Positions 37,029 to 49,600 of a stretch of DNA of 64,000 nucleotides are shown one piece after another. Made by a program: the position numbers and the translations under genes. Numbering within the stretch: position 1 is the stretch's first letter; every line of letters starts with the position of its first letter. The stretch comes from Branchiostoma belcheri (Eukaryota; Chordata; Leptocardii; Amphioxiformes; Branchiostomatidae): NCBI RefSeq assembly GCF_001625305.1, contig NW_017803490.1:656049-720048 (forward strand), in the 5' to 3' direction. The notes below the pieces were generated by a model. That model ran no database searches. It was not told the DNA's origin and worked only from the letters and a program-made list of their open reading frames with translations.

Positions 37029-37275
37029 ATCGGTGGGGTCGTCTGGCGTAGCTCGACTCGGAACCAAGAGGTCCCGGGTTCGAGTCCTGACATGCCACCG
37101 ATCTTGTGCCCCCGGGAAAGGCACTTAACACGACTTTCCTCACTTAACTCAGTGAAAATGAGTATTGTCTAGTTCCGTATTTCTCCTCTATCTGCGATGG
37201 CGGCGGCATAAAAAAAGTTGATATAACTTGAATGTGCCGTCACCATGTCTAGTCATGAAATGCTGGAATAAAAAA
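37029..37275 (+). mobile_element. tRNA-derived SINE, tail type 1
   Basis: GGGGTCGTCTGGCGTAGC head, GGTTCGAGTCC B box, and a tail GTCTAGTCATGAAATGCTGG ending in poly(A). Same structure as 5747 and 60757. Confidence 0.85.
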
Positions 37276-40200
37276 AAAAATTGTACTATTTTTAGAACAG
37301 CCCAAAGAGCCTGATAGAGACTATCTAAAAATTGTGATTAACTTGATGAAAGGGTCTACAGACAATTCTAAGAAAACACTTATGAGTCTGTCTGCCAGAA
37401 ACCTTTAAATTATAGATAAGGAAGACAACGCTGATATCAATATTTAATAACTGCTAACATTTCGTACAGGTTACAGACGCATACACAGAATATTATATCA
37501 TACTATATGATACCATATCCTGTTTCCGTTGTTTTGTGCATATAGGTAATAAAAACCAGTGAATCGGGAAGGTAAACATTGTATAGTTGTAAATGTCGAC
37601 CAAGGAAAGACCATATTTGGTGAGTATGTTTGAGCATGTAATATATGGAGGTCAGCGATTGGTTAAAATAGCTCATGCGCAATGGCCTTTGACATTACCT
37701 CATTTTGTTGTATGTTCGTTGCAAAATAACAGCCGAATTCTTCCAGATTTAAGTCGTTTTTTTAACTTTCGTAACCTATTGTAGAAGCAGCTAGCACCAT
37801 ACCAATAGAAAACGAACTTTCCCTTTATTCTTACATGTACATTCTCATCGCTTTTTCTTAACAACAATTACTAGTAGTCGAAACTAGAACTGTGTAGATA
37901 TTGACACCTGTATTTGCTTGCATATTGGATCATTCCACTTAGCAAGGTGGATAGGGGTGGATAGCACAATTTTCTGATTCCCTTTTAGATATAGATAGCC
38001 ATAGATGCCACTTTTGGGTAAATTCGCCTGAAATTCTTTCTCATTACCTTTAAGAAAAGAAACAAAGATTATATGCAGTTTTTTTTTCGGGTCCCTCCCG
38101 CCTAGTTTTGGTACAGTCCTTACAAAAACGTAACAGTAGGGGAGGTCTCCATTGATATACAGGTCAGAGGTCAAACTTTCGTTGTTGCCACAAGCCGTTC
38201 GACAAGAAAAACAACTATCTCGAATTCACCACAATTTGTAAAAAGACATTAGCGGCTATGCACAAAAACCATGCACATAAAAACGGGAAAAAACGGGATA
38301 AAACTAGTTGTTTTCGATGTTTTTACTCATCAAATACAAAACGTTATTACTCAGTAATTATAATCATTAATAATATATTAGGTTATCGTCTGCAGCGAAA
38401 TACACTTTGTATACAGAAAATAGAGGCTTTTGATGCAAATTTCTTTGTCTCTGAGTTGAATGCTTTGAAAATATAGCTATGCAGCCAAACAGGTGGTTGT
38501 TGCATGTGATATGACATATTTTCAATGCCAGTACTTGTATGATACTCGTGGCTCAAATACAATGCATACATCTGAATACAGTATTTAGCTTTTCAGCTAT
38601 TTTTGTGACATTGTTCTTTCCCACAATACCCAAAACAACGACTCCACAAAAGCCTGAACCGAGGCATTCGGTTCGACGTTCGAGCACGTACTTAACATTG
38701 AAAACACCATTGTAAGAGCTTTAATGATTGGCAACTAGTTCCCGCCAAAAAGGTTACGAACAAAACATCGTCTGCAAGTTGACTCTGTACGACCCTGTAC
38801 TCTACCGTTCAACTGTGTGTGCATGCACCTGTTCGTATTTTTCTGTGTCAACACAAAGTTTGTAAAGCCTTAACCTGAACGTGCTCCCAAGGCTAGAATA
38901 TTTGCTGACAGAAAAAAAATTGCACGTAGTCTGTGACAAAAATAGCACAAGTTGTAGTGCCTTTTTTCTTAACTTGTCGTTCGATACTCAAGTTACAAAT
39001 CATACAATGTAAGCATGTATGGTTGACCTAGTTTTGTATAGTACTAGTACTCTTTTAGTTATATTCTTGCAACGATTTTACCTCAGTAAATGTATTTTAC
39101 TGCCTTTTATACAGAATTTGAAGCGTTAACACTTGTTTACACTTGTCTACTATCGGTCTAGCATTGAAGTTTGGTAGTTCTGTGTTTTAAATTATTAAAA
39201 ATTACTGGAGGCCCAAACTGTATGTAAAGAATGGTCGGGAACTTTGAATTATGTTGCAACTGATCCCAGAATAGATTATATTCTATTATAGCGACGCCTC
39301 TAGCAAAACAGACTTACTATACATTACTCTGAGCGCGCAAAAATCCGACTTTTAGCCCTAGGGGCAGACAATATATAATGGGCGCAGGTCCGCCTACTAC
39401 AAGTATGTCGGAAATATGTGGCAGGGGGGCACACGAGGCACACACAGAAAACGAAGAACACACGTGACTCACCACAAAGATAGAAATCAAAGAAAAAACA
39501 GGCCTATTCTCATTTGAAACAGTAGTTTCTAGAACTGTACACGTAAACGTGAACTAGAATACTATGTACACATCCGCTTTCAGTATATATTTTTTGGGGG
39601 GGGGGGGGCACTCAAGTTTCTAAAGGCCAAACTTTCCCCACTGTCGCGATCTTTCCACCAAACTACTAAATTCTAAGCTTCGATACGATCAGTGTTATCT
39701 TTAGGGATCAATGGAGATTAGCAATTCTTGGTAGAAACAGTAGATCTAAGATTAAGTACGCAGTAAATAATGGCCCAAGCATCCGGTATACGTCAGATAT
39801 AATGACATCTACATCAACGACCCATATTATAGCTTAGACCACGACAGTTTTTTAGTACGCAAAACCGTCCTTTTTGTCGCATATCTGGAGAAAACTAACT
39901 TCCTTCGAGGCTCGGTACACAAAATCGACGAATATATGCCCGTATAGTAAGTATTTTGAAAGGGGAGGGTCAAATTGTCTGAACGAATGTGCTGTAGGTT
40001 CATGCACACCTGTAGTGACTCATCTCCGCCATTGCTACCTGAATTCCAGGTGTTCATGTCTTCTAGTTCACACTTTCGGTGTCTTTACTGCCTCAAGTTG
40101 CGACCTGAAAGAGCTAAGGAGTCTTAAAAATGGCTCGGCGTTGTCTAAGAACGGTGTGACCTAGCGCAAGGTGGTCTCAGTTGAGTAGAAATATGCAAAC

Positions 40201-41038
40201 AGTGACACAGAAAAGGTGTGCTACGTACGCCAGGTGCCCTGACGACTTCCGCGTTCGCCACACTTAGTCGAACAGACGATTTCAAGATCTCACCTCTTTT
40301 CCTTCGTCCCAGGCTAGAAATTCCTCCAAGTTTCGTTCCAGAAAGTAGTTGGGTTGTCTTCGCGTGTAGTAGAGTTGACTCGAGTTGTCTGTGATGCGGG
40401 AAAAATACGCGAAACGAGCATTAAGTTACATGATTCGTGTGGCGAGCCTAGCTATACGTGCCATGCGACACCGGTGATTAGGGGAGGTACGTTTTTAGTC
40501 AGGGGTGGGGGTGTAGTCTTCACAAGACAACTCCAAGCTCACAAACGGAAGATCCCAAAACCAAATTTTGAGGTAAATTAGAAAGGAATGCGGACAAAAA
40601 TTCCAAGCTAACCTCTGTTTGTTCAGGTAAAGACTTAACAAGACATTCCTGTCTGAAGTTACCTGGATGACGTCATCGGTAAACAAGTCAACAAACGCCG
40701 GTAACCCAATATTTTTGTTTGCACTTCTTTTAAGGCTAGCCTGGACCGGGAGAAAGGGGTACGAAAATAAATACTTCAACCAATTACAGGAGGGCTCTCA
40801 AAGGGACTGGTGGTAGAAAAGGTGAATTTTGCCCTACTTTTGCGACATTTTATTGGGGTCATTTGTTACGCAGGATTTGATTGGTCGAGCGAGCTAACAA
40901 TGTGTCTGTTTCAGCCGTGTTTGTAGAACGTGGTTTTCGTTGTTTCCGAAGAATTAATAAAAGTAATCGGTTGGTGAAATAGTTGGGAAACAGAAGCGCA
41001 CTGACTTTATAGAAGCAGTGCGGCAACAATAAAGACAG

Positions 41039-41397
41039 ATGGCTGCAGCTATGATCATAGTCTGTGTCCTGGTCTGTGTGGGAAGGTCAGAATACGTAGC
41101 CTCTGTAGCAGGCTTATAGGACTGGGGAGTTGGTGGTCTTCGGCTGTTTTCTGATTAGCCCAGTTCTAAATACGGAGATAATTCAACCAGGCCGGCTATG
41201 TTGTCTATATGCAATCAGAAAATAGCACACAAAAAGCTCCCAAAGACCCTGAAGACGCCCAAAACCTCCAGTTTTGGCATGCCATGGAGGCTAAGAATAC
41301 TAGTGTCAGTTATATGTATAATTGTCTATTTTTTTTTTTTTTGCTTTTGTCCATTGCTTGTTCCACATAGACGCATGACCAACAGTGGATCACTGAA
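41039..41397 (+). CDS. possible first two exons of a secreted-protein gene (unconfirmed)
   Basis: The ATG at 41039 opens MAAAMIIVCVLVCVG, a good signal peptide core, then a donor AAG|GTCAGA at 41085. A pyrimidine-rich tract and AG end at 41370, followed by a 27-base candidate exon 41371-41397 and donor GAA|GTAAGT. Joined in phase they add RRMTNSGSL. TTTATAG lies 35 bases upstream of the ATG and an inverted CCAAT box about 160 upstream. No convincing later exon was found before the LEO1 3' end on the opposite strand, and a repeat begins ten bases after the first donor. It may be a gene fragment or chance; product unknown. Confidence 0.3.
41096..41294. repeat. second copy of the TAGCCTCC repeat
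   Basis: About 85 percent like 5116-5308 by eye over nearly all its length, with the same inverted TAGCCTC / GAGGCTA ends. Confidence 0.7.
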
Positions 41398-42048
41398 GTA
41401 AGTAGTAGTAAATGGTTTATTGATAAACAAATAACAAATCGGCCTTGCAGCAATAGCTGCACCGAAGCTTACTTAGTCCGGTAAAAGTAAGCTGTCTTCA
41501 GACTTCCATGCCTAATTCCAATTGCCTTTATCCGGATTACAAACTCGGCAAACAAAACCTGGTTGGGAAGGCAGACAATCTTAACACCCCCATATTATGA
41601 TGGTACGGCCCAGAACCTTGACCCCACCAATGGCTCAATTCTTAGAAGTCACTTCAGCCATTTTAACCTTCTCCTTGCTGCCCAATAACCCCATAAATAA
41701 TTCAAATTTGGCCAAAGATCTACCAAAGTGTCTACTTAATCTATAAGTGCTTACATTTGGCCTATATATAATAATTATTATATTGCTCTTAATGCTCAAT
41801 CACAGTCGTCATACTTTTTTTACAGAAATACACAGAGTGGGCTTTTATAGGTACTTGCAATACTCAGTAACTGGTCACCTAGTTTAAAAGTTTGGCCAAA
41901 AATTTGCCAAATAGACTGAATATTATACAAGAGGAGTCGACTAGATGGTGCCTACGGTTGCCAACTATACTCTCCAACATCTGGTGTACTATTCGGTGTA
42001 TTTGACCAATTTCTACTTTTTTTTCCGACAGCATGGAGAGCATGGTAA

Positions 42049-42452
42049 GGCCACAGCAAGTAATTTTTATGGATGACATCAGTGCGCGCATTAATTTTCG
42101 CCTGATTTTAATATGGGGAAACACAAGAAATTTTGTTGCCTTCTGACAGTGGTCATCATGCCGAAAATGGGCAAAGATGTCTGTTGCCATGCTGGAAGGT
42201 GGATGGCAGATAACTATGAAGAGAGGAGACAAGAAAAGGCTCTGGTTTAATGTTTTGTTTCTTACTTTGATGCAGTGATGCTGGCTGTGTATATGTGATG
42301 TTCCCACTGAATCAAAACCATTTCTACAATGCTTGAGTCAACATTTTAAGATATTAATGTAGGAAACTTGTTTTTTTTTCGGCCTGTCTTGTTTTCTTTT
42401 CGCCCGCTCGCATTAGATTTGATGTCATCCATAAAATTTACTTGCTGTGGCC
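42049..42452 (+). mobile_element. MITE, GGCCACAGCAAGTAA family, TAA duplication
   Basis: The inverted ends GGCCACAGCAAGTAATTTTT / TTTACTTGCTGTGGCC are flanked by TAA. The interior includes TGACAGTGGTCATCATGCCG. Its sister copy is at 44008-44405. Confidence 0.85.
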
Positions 42453-43024
42453 TAAAGTCTACCTGACCATGGAGGCTGGTAGAGACTAGAGCTGTCTCAA
42501 AGATTGTGGGGTCAGTGACCGTGACCCCCACCCCCTGCGATGTATAACGTACCGTCCCGGCTGTATTGCCCGGGGGTATGGCGGGAACGCTATGCGGACG
42601 TCACTAGCGTGTATAGCCGCTGACACACCTGGCTTAACCACCGCAGGTGAGAATAGGCAGACAGGATACGGACGTGTGGGCAAAACAAACAAGCAAGACA
42701 GATACAAGATTTATGTGCAGAATTTAATAGCAGGGTGCGTTTTATAGAAGAAGATATTGCACGACAATTACACATGGTACAATGTATGGCAGACTACATA
42801 AAGAAAATGATAAACAATAGAATAAATGTGTTGAATAAGACCTAATGTCGAATAAAACCTAACATATCTTAATTACTCAAACAATAAGGGCTAACACAAG
42901 TCTTTGATAATTAGTGTTACAATCGAGTGGGCTAATCACAAGTTTCGGTATTTTTTCTAATAACAAAGCATTCCTTTATATATCTACCTATTTTTTGCGT
43001 TGTGGGAACCATTTATATGATAGC

Positions 43025-43385
43025 TATTATCAAAGAAAGACAACAAGCCATGTATTGATATTGTACAAATGTTAAATAAACGCGTGTTTTAACTCCAAAA
43101 TGAACGCATTACTGTACGGGTAGATTCTCGTAATTGATAGATCACCAACTTGTCTTGTTTGTATTTATCTTGGTTTTACCCACCTTGTAATTATGCATGT
43201 ACCTTGTCAATGCGTTTTATACTTGTTGTACGTTTTTGGGTAGAAGGAGTTATATAAGCAACTTGTACTTTTTGCCCAATACTCAATTAATATATGTGAA
43301 TAAATAGACAAAACTAGTATCAAAGAAAGACAACGACAAGTCATGCATTGTACAAATGTTAAATTAACGTGTGTTTTAACTCCAA
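43025..43385. repeat. direct repeat pair about 295 bp apart
   Basis: ATCAAAGAAAGACAACAAGC with TACAAATGTTAAATAAACG near 43029 recurs near 43319 (ATCAAAGAAAGACAACGACA, GTGTTTTAACTCCAA). Confidence 0.65.
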
Positions 43386-44007
43386 TGTATTTCTAGCTTT
43401 TTTAAAGACTATTTTCAATCCTGAACTACTAGTATTGGATCCGGTTGATTAAAATCTTTCCAATAATCAATCTTGATCCTCTACTTTATTATCTTCTTTA
43501 TTAAAGTATGTGAAGCTTCTTCCCTCAAGAAAAAAATCCTATTTTGCTAAAAAAACAACAAACTAGCTAATGGTAAAGTTAAACAGCAGCCAAACCACTT
43601 GCCAAAAAGTTATATTTATACTTAAACACGGCTAACTAAAGCGATTCTTAACTCCTAGTATCATAGTATCGTACTTTGCCAGTTCATTTCGAGTACTGTG
43701 TTAAATTGAAAGTTCAATCTCATTCTACCCCAGAGTAGCGTTTAAAAAACCTACGCGACATATAAAACACAAGGATCCAAACAGATACATGTAATGATTC
43801 GAAATAAAGAAAAAAGATCCAGAATTTCTAGTGGCAACACAAAATAAAATAGATCATCATTTACGTATACTTGAAAGGTTATAGCACTAAGTACTGTCCC
43901 TTCTAAGCAACCCACAATATTAATGGCTAATGTTTTCCAGATCTGTTTTTCTTCATAGTAATTACGCCACAGCGAGTCGTCCCTGAACCTACAGTTTATG
44001 TACTTTA

Positions 44008-44405
44008 GTCACAGCAAGTAATCAGGATGACATCAGCGCGCGCATTAATTTTCGCCTGATTTTGAAAAAAAAAAACAAGAAATTTTGTTGCCTTCTGACA
44101 GTGGTCACCATGCCGAAAATGGGCAAAGATGTCTGTTGCCATGCCGGAAGGTGGATGGCAGATAACTATGAAGAGAGGAGACAAGAAAAGGCTTAATGTT
44201 CTGTTTCTTACTTTGATGCAATGATATGTGATGGTGGCTGTGTATGTGTGATGTTCTCACTGAATCAGAACCATTTGTACGATTGAATCAAAATTTTAAA
44301 ATGTAGGAACTTTTTTTTTCGGCCCGCCTTGGTTTCTTCTCGCCCGCTCGCATTAGATTTGGAGTGCGTGGAGGATGTCATCCATAAAATTTACATGCTG
44401 TGGCC
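44008..44405 (+). mobile_element. MITE, GGCCACAGCAAGTAA family
   Basis: Close relative of 42049-42452 with a shorter interior; the left end has decayed to GTCACAGC. It sits just inside the left inverted end of the 43980 element. Confidence 0.8.
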
Positions 44406-44729
44406 CTACGCTATTTGGCAGGGTTATATGCCCTCAGTCTATCTTAATTTGTCAAAGTAATTATACTACCTGACAAATTTAATTAGCAGAAACAAGACAG
44501 AGATGTCAACGTACGAAAAGGCAACGGAAGGCCAGGAAAGTTTAGAAGAGTTCAAAGAGAGTGGACTAGTCAATTATAGCAGCATTGAGGGGGTGGAAGT
44601 GTAAATTTTTTGTTATGGTACCGTCCGACGTAACCCCTGTTATGGTTATGCAAAAAAACTGTTACGGTTATTGAAAAATCGAAAAGAAAATCACGAATAA
44701 AATAACATGACATCAAAATGAAATTAACA

Positions 44730-44912
44730 AATACAATATGCAAAAAAAATATTTAAAAAAATTCATCATCCATTTTTTTAAATTTCGTTTTTAAAACTTC
44801 ATTTCGCTTTTTGAACTAATACAATATGCAAAAAAAATATATATAAAATATTTTTTAAAAAAATTTTTCATCATCCATTTTATAGAATTTCGCTTTTAAA
44901 ACTTCATTGTAC
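44730..44912. repeat. AT-rich tandem duplication, unit about 95 bp
   Basis: ACAATATGCAAAAAAAATAT, CATCATCCATTTT and TTTTAAAACTTCATT occur twice in the same order. Confidence 0.75.
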
Positions 44913-45340
44913 TTTTAACAGAAAATATTTCAAAAATGGTAATATATGTCATGTGTACATGTATAAAATGTTTTTGGGTCTACTCACTCAAACAAGGCTT
45001 TTGAATACATGTATTAAGAATTTTAGTAAAGATTAATATGATATAATCCATTACAAACACAGCCAACAATATAGGTAGCTTCATTTGCAGTGGTATCTAT
45101 GCCGTACCCTAACATTACCTGGGAATGACGTCATGGATGATCACGAGCTCATGAATATTTAACAAGAAGCTTAAGGTCACACCAAGGAGCTTTCAATAGC
45201 TACCAGGGCACACCTGCATTAGGCTTACTGTTGACTGTGGTACATCCGGTCATGTACTAAGTACATAAACTGTAGGTTCAGGGACACTTGCATGTGCATA
45301 GGCTGGTGATCAAGCAAAAATAAACTACTTTTAGCCCTTA

Positions 45341-45701
45341 GGCCATACCAATTTAATTTCTTGGTTAATGGATTCGCCCACTTCATTTTTTTCTGATTTG
45401 CCAATAAAAATAAATAATCAACTGCAAAATGCTCATATTTTGCCCTGAACAGTTGAAAACAGTCCTTTTTATCCTAGTTGTTAGTTATTCCATCTTTCAA
45501 TGCAATGGTATCATTAAAAGTTAAAAATTCATTGTTTAAATTTTGAACCAGCCTGGTGTGTTGACTTCATGGCTCCTATCATACCATTTTGAGCCATAAT
45601 AGGATGCCTAGACCTGCTTTTAATTTAATTTTTTTTCGCCCTGTTGCTTCATATTTTTCTATAAAAAAATCCGAGAACCAACAAATCAAATTGGTGTGGC
45701 T
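45341..45701 (+). mobile_element. MITE, family A, with about 30-bp flanking direct repeat
   Basis: Full copy after TTA. The sequence just left (CAAAAATAAACTACTTTTAGCC...) reappears just right (CAAAAGTAAACTGCAACTTTTAGCC...), both ending CCCTTAGGC. Confidence 0.8.
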
Positions 45702-46012
45702 GAAAGCAAAAGTAAACTGCAACTTTTAGCCCTTAGGCATCAAATCTACATTCTTTGTGGGCCAATATTTCTCCATTCGCAGTATGACTGTTATTATAAT
45801 TTGTGTAGTGACATTGAAAACATTATATATTTATAATACATTTCCTTATGTGTGTATAGGTGACCTTGTATGCTTGGCCGCATCATTGTCATTCTCTTAT
45901 TAATTACGGTTAATTGTGACTGCCAGTTCTATATTCTATATTTGTTCTATAAAAAGAACAAATGTAAAACATTGATGAAAAGATTCACACTGAAATGCAC
46001 TACAAAGTTCTT

Positions 46013-46018
46013 TATTTA
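46013..46018 (-). promoter_or_regulatory. first canonical poly(A) signal downstream of LEO1
   Basis: AATAAA on the minus strand about 660 bases after the LEO1 stop. None was seen between it and the stop, so the 3' UTR may include the hAT-type element at 46211-46600. Confidence 0.4.
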
Positions 46019-46210
46019 CATTTCTCTCTCTTTGCACCAAACAAACAGGATGGTTACTAGTATTACTCATAAGCACAGTGGCAAAATTTCCTGCTTATTT
46101 CAGTTTTACATGATTCACAACAGTACAAACTAGCAAAAACACAAGGTTTCTTTCCATTGCTGTGTTTCTTAATCATATTTTGTACATATTTCAGCCACTA
46201 TTCAATTGAG

Positions 46211-46600
46211 TAGTGCTGTGTACCTAAACCCACATTTAGGTTCAGGTCCGGATTCAAGTCCAGAGGTTTAGGTTCAGTGCCAGACTCGTAAGTCCGGACC
46301 TAAACCCATGGCATATACAAAATTGCATGTTTGCAACCTTGCAATGTTGTTTGGGCAAAACTTTGGCCACATAACATGGAGGCCGACACTTGACGATGCC
46401 CGATGGCAATGTTTTCTTCATTTTGCAAATTTGCAGCAAAGATTTTGCGATTTCTATGGAAGGTTTTGGATGGTTTGGAAAGAAAAGGGGTATGTGACAT
46501 GGTTTTTTTTTGTAGTAAGTCCGGAAAAGGTAGTTTTTTTGGACTTGAACCTAAACATTTTTAGTCAGGAACCGGTCCAGCAAACTGGTACACAGCACTA
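46211..46600. mobile_element. hAT-type MITE with exact 8-bp target duplication
   Basis: Perfect 14-bp ends TAGTGCTGTGTACC / GGTACACAGCACTA, flanked by CAATTGAG on both sides (46203-46210 and 46601-46608). 390 bp. It lies 78 bases downstream of the LEO1 stop codon. Confidence 0.9.
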
Positions 46601-46677
46601 CAATTGAGTCATATCAAACTTATACTTTGTCAATACCAGTTACATGTATGTACAGAATAAGCAAAAGGCTCAGAGAA

Positions 46678-49600
46678 CTAGTCGCTTTCTTCTTCGTCAC
46701 TTTCAATAATTTTGCGGGCTTTTTTCTTCTTGTTGCCATCATCTTCTTCTGCCTTTCTTTTCCCGCTCTCTGAACCCTCCTGAGGAATAAAAATGATTCT
46801 TTAGTTTGTCTTGCTGCGTACAAAGAATTATTTGCTTTGTCAATGTTGAATCCTTTGAAAAGATTCTCTTGAGTTTTTGTCTGTAATTCGTTGCACAGAA
46901 TATGATGATGTCACTAAAATGAGTAGTTACAAACAAGACAACCATGAACACAAAGAACTATATAACAAATGATAAAAACTATATTGGAACATCAAATTTC
47001 TGTGTCTTCCCAAAACAAATAAATGGATATTGTTACTATTTTGGAAGCAGAAATTCGATCTCAATGCTTGAAATAAACTAGTCAAACCGGTCCAATCTGG
47101 CTGGTTTCTCCATGATTTCTCATTAGTTATCATCAATAATCAACATGATTGAAAATGATGTGGTCACCATGGGCAGGTATCAGGCCTTTAGCGGACCCAA
47201 CTCAGGGCGGTCGCGGCCACTTTGGCCAGGTGGTCACCTTGGACAGGTTGCTTAATGCTTGTGTCAATGGAGAAAATTTTTGGGGCCGAAAAAAGTGGTC
47301 ACCATGGACAGGTGGTCTCCTTGGCAGGTTTGACTGTACTTGTCTAGTTCATGTGAGAAACCAATATCAGAAGTCACAGAGGAAAGTTGAGGGAAATGTT
47401 TTACCTCATCCTCGTCGCTGTCCAAGGTCGTGATGACCTTGGCCTTGTTCAGCCGTTCTTCCTTCTTCTCCTCCTCCTCCTCCTCCTCACTGTCCGAGGA
47501 GTAGATGGGAGGACGGAAATCTGGAGAAATGAACAATAAAGTGAATGAATGAACTAATGGATGGAGGATGACAGAATGAATAAATGGAGGAATGACGGGT
47601 CATGTGGCGTAGCTGTAGCGCGTTCGGCCCAGACCCAAGAGGTTGAGGGCTCAAATCCTGCCTGATGTCACCAATCTTTTGACCTTGGGAAAGGCACTTT
47701 ACACGACTTTCCTCACTTCACTCAGGTGTTAATGAGTACCTAGCTCTGCATAGGGTCATCCCTCAAATAGGATGTTAAATGGAGGTCCCGTATTTGGGAT
47801 AGCCACACCCAATGCACGTTAAACTTAAAGAACCCAACACATTTATCGAAAAGAGTAGGGACCTTCCCTGTATGACTGGTTCAAACCTTACAGTCTGGTC
47901 TCAGGTTTGACATCTTGAAGAGGTGATAGTCACCTGTTATGTCAGTCCTTCCACAAATGTGGTAAATCTTTATAAATGAATAAAAAAATGAATAAATGGA
48001 CAGAATGAATGGTTGTACAGCTGTGCAACCAGCCATTTTCTGTACACATAAATCTAAATCCATTTTCAAGTTGGTTGCACTGATGCACTGAAGATAAGAT
48101 ACTAGTAGGTTGTAAACCTGTGCAACCAGTCATTGTCTATACAAATCTTCCAACCTTTTTTGCCAGGTTTCTTGTAGTTGCCCTTGATGGCCGCCAAGCT
48201 GATGGCTTCTTCATCATCGTCCATAATCTCGTCAAAGCGGTCGGGTTCGAGGTATGAGGCGCTCAGGCCGCGGGCGTGCGCCTTCTCTCGCATCCTACGC
48301 TGCTGAGCTTCTCTTCTCATTGTGGCCCGCAGTTTCTCCTCCTCTTTCTAAACATCACAGGAAAGATTTGATTTGATTTATAATTGAAATTGTAAAAATA
48401 CAATAAACGTGGAACAAAGACAGCTGTTGCTACCTGAAACATTGGACCGTTTTGAAAGTCTATCCAGTTGCTTGAGTAACTGTATTTCTTGTGGTATCAC
48501 AGGAAAGATGTTGTAGTCAGTTGCAAAATGTGTCTGGATCCAGTTTAGCGTACTGAAAAAAGCTAACCTGCATTAACTTATAATAAATGAAGTTTGAATC
48601 ATGAACTCCTGCAGTTAGAAGTGCAAACATTGGAAGTAACAGGTCGTTTGGTGTGATATAGCTAGCTGCCGCCACACCGCGTGCCTGTGAAGCTGGTGTG
48701 TTACTAGCCTGGTTACCAATACCAAACCTATTGTAAGTCCTGAGTTCTACTAGCTCCTGAGTTCTACATCATCTCTGCAAATAGCTATTTGCGGAGATGA
48801 TGTAGGACTTGGGAGCTATAATCAGGTCTCGAAACTCTTCTTCCTATTGTCCCAGCACTGTCCCAAAAATAAATTTTAAATGTCCCAAAGTGAGGATGAA
48901 CTGTACCAACCTGTTTTTCGGGAAGTATTGTATGACTTCAACTTGAAGTCAACTTTATTTTGTTTATGTTCACTCCCAGGTGCACTATACATGTAATTGC
49001 AGTGTAGACAGGAAATTAAGGGGGACTTTTTCAAATCCAAAATCCGGGACGTGTGCCTGATAAACAAAAGAAGGGCTGACATTCTGATTACTTTTCTATT
49101 GTCCCAACAATGTCCCAAAGTGTCTTTTTAGTTGTCCCAGCCTAAATTTTAGTGGTCAGTGGCCATTGGACCACCTTTAATAATTTCGAGCCCTGTACAA
49201 TAGCTTTGGTAACCAGGCTACTGTGTAATACAGATACAGATTACACATTTTTGGTATCAAAAAGGAAAATACATCATCTGTACACATGCAAACTGAAATA
49301 CACTAAGACAACCTTGTGGGGTCATGTGGTGCAACGGTAAAACATTCGGCTCAGAACCAAGAGAGCCCGGGTTTAAACCCTGCAAAGTCACCAACCTAGT
49401 GCCCTTGGGAAAGGCACTTAACACAACTTTCCTCAATTAACTCACTGACAGGTAAAAATGAGTGTGCCAGAATGATCATTATCATGATCGTGGGCATTAA
49501 AAAGAAAACCAAATCAAACCAAACCTTGATCATCTCGGTTCTCTGAGACTCTGGGTCTGTCCCTACAAGAGGGATGACTCGGATCTTCTGTGTCTTGGAG

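Larger units (their letters stand above)
43980..45290. mobile_element. 1.3-kb element with inverted ends TCCCTGAACCTACAG
   Basis: TCCCTGAACCTACAGTTTAT near 43980 returns inverted as ATAAACTGTAGGTTCAGGGA near 45264-45285. Between them are a nested MITE (44008-44405), short open readings around 44490-44604 and AT-rich tandem copies (44730-44912). No transposase recognised. Confidence 0.55.
32908..46677. other. intergenic region, receptor gene 5' side to LEO1 3' end
   Basis: It holds SINEs (33085, 33418, 37029), a tandem array (33994), MITEs, LINE pieces and a 1.3-kb inverted-ended element (43980). One possible gene start lies at 41039. The stretches 37300-40850, 41400-42040 and 42460-43970 show nothing else I can name. 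The long open readings around 39800-40600 have no recognisable domain. Confidence 0.55.

Noticed and set aside
39827-40581. Overlapping open readings of 75-96 aa on both strands
   Set aside because: No domain, no splice context and no coding-like composition; probably chance.
42486-42707. A GC-rich segment with a possible Cys-containing exon ending at a GTGAGA donor near 42648
   Set aside because: It cannot be joined in phase to the signal-peptide exon at 41039 without an early stop, and no neighbouring exon supports it.
45870-46133. Hydrophobic 87-aa reading starting MLGRIIVILLLITVN
   Set aside because: AT-rich, no splice or homology support, and overlaps the probable LEO1 3' UTR on the other strand.
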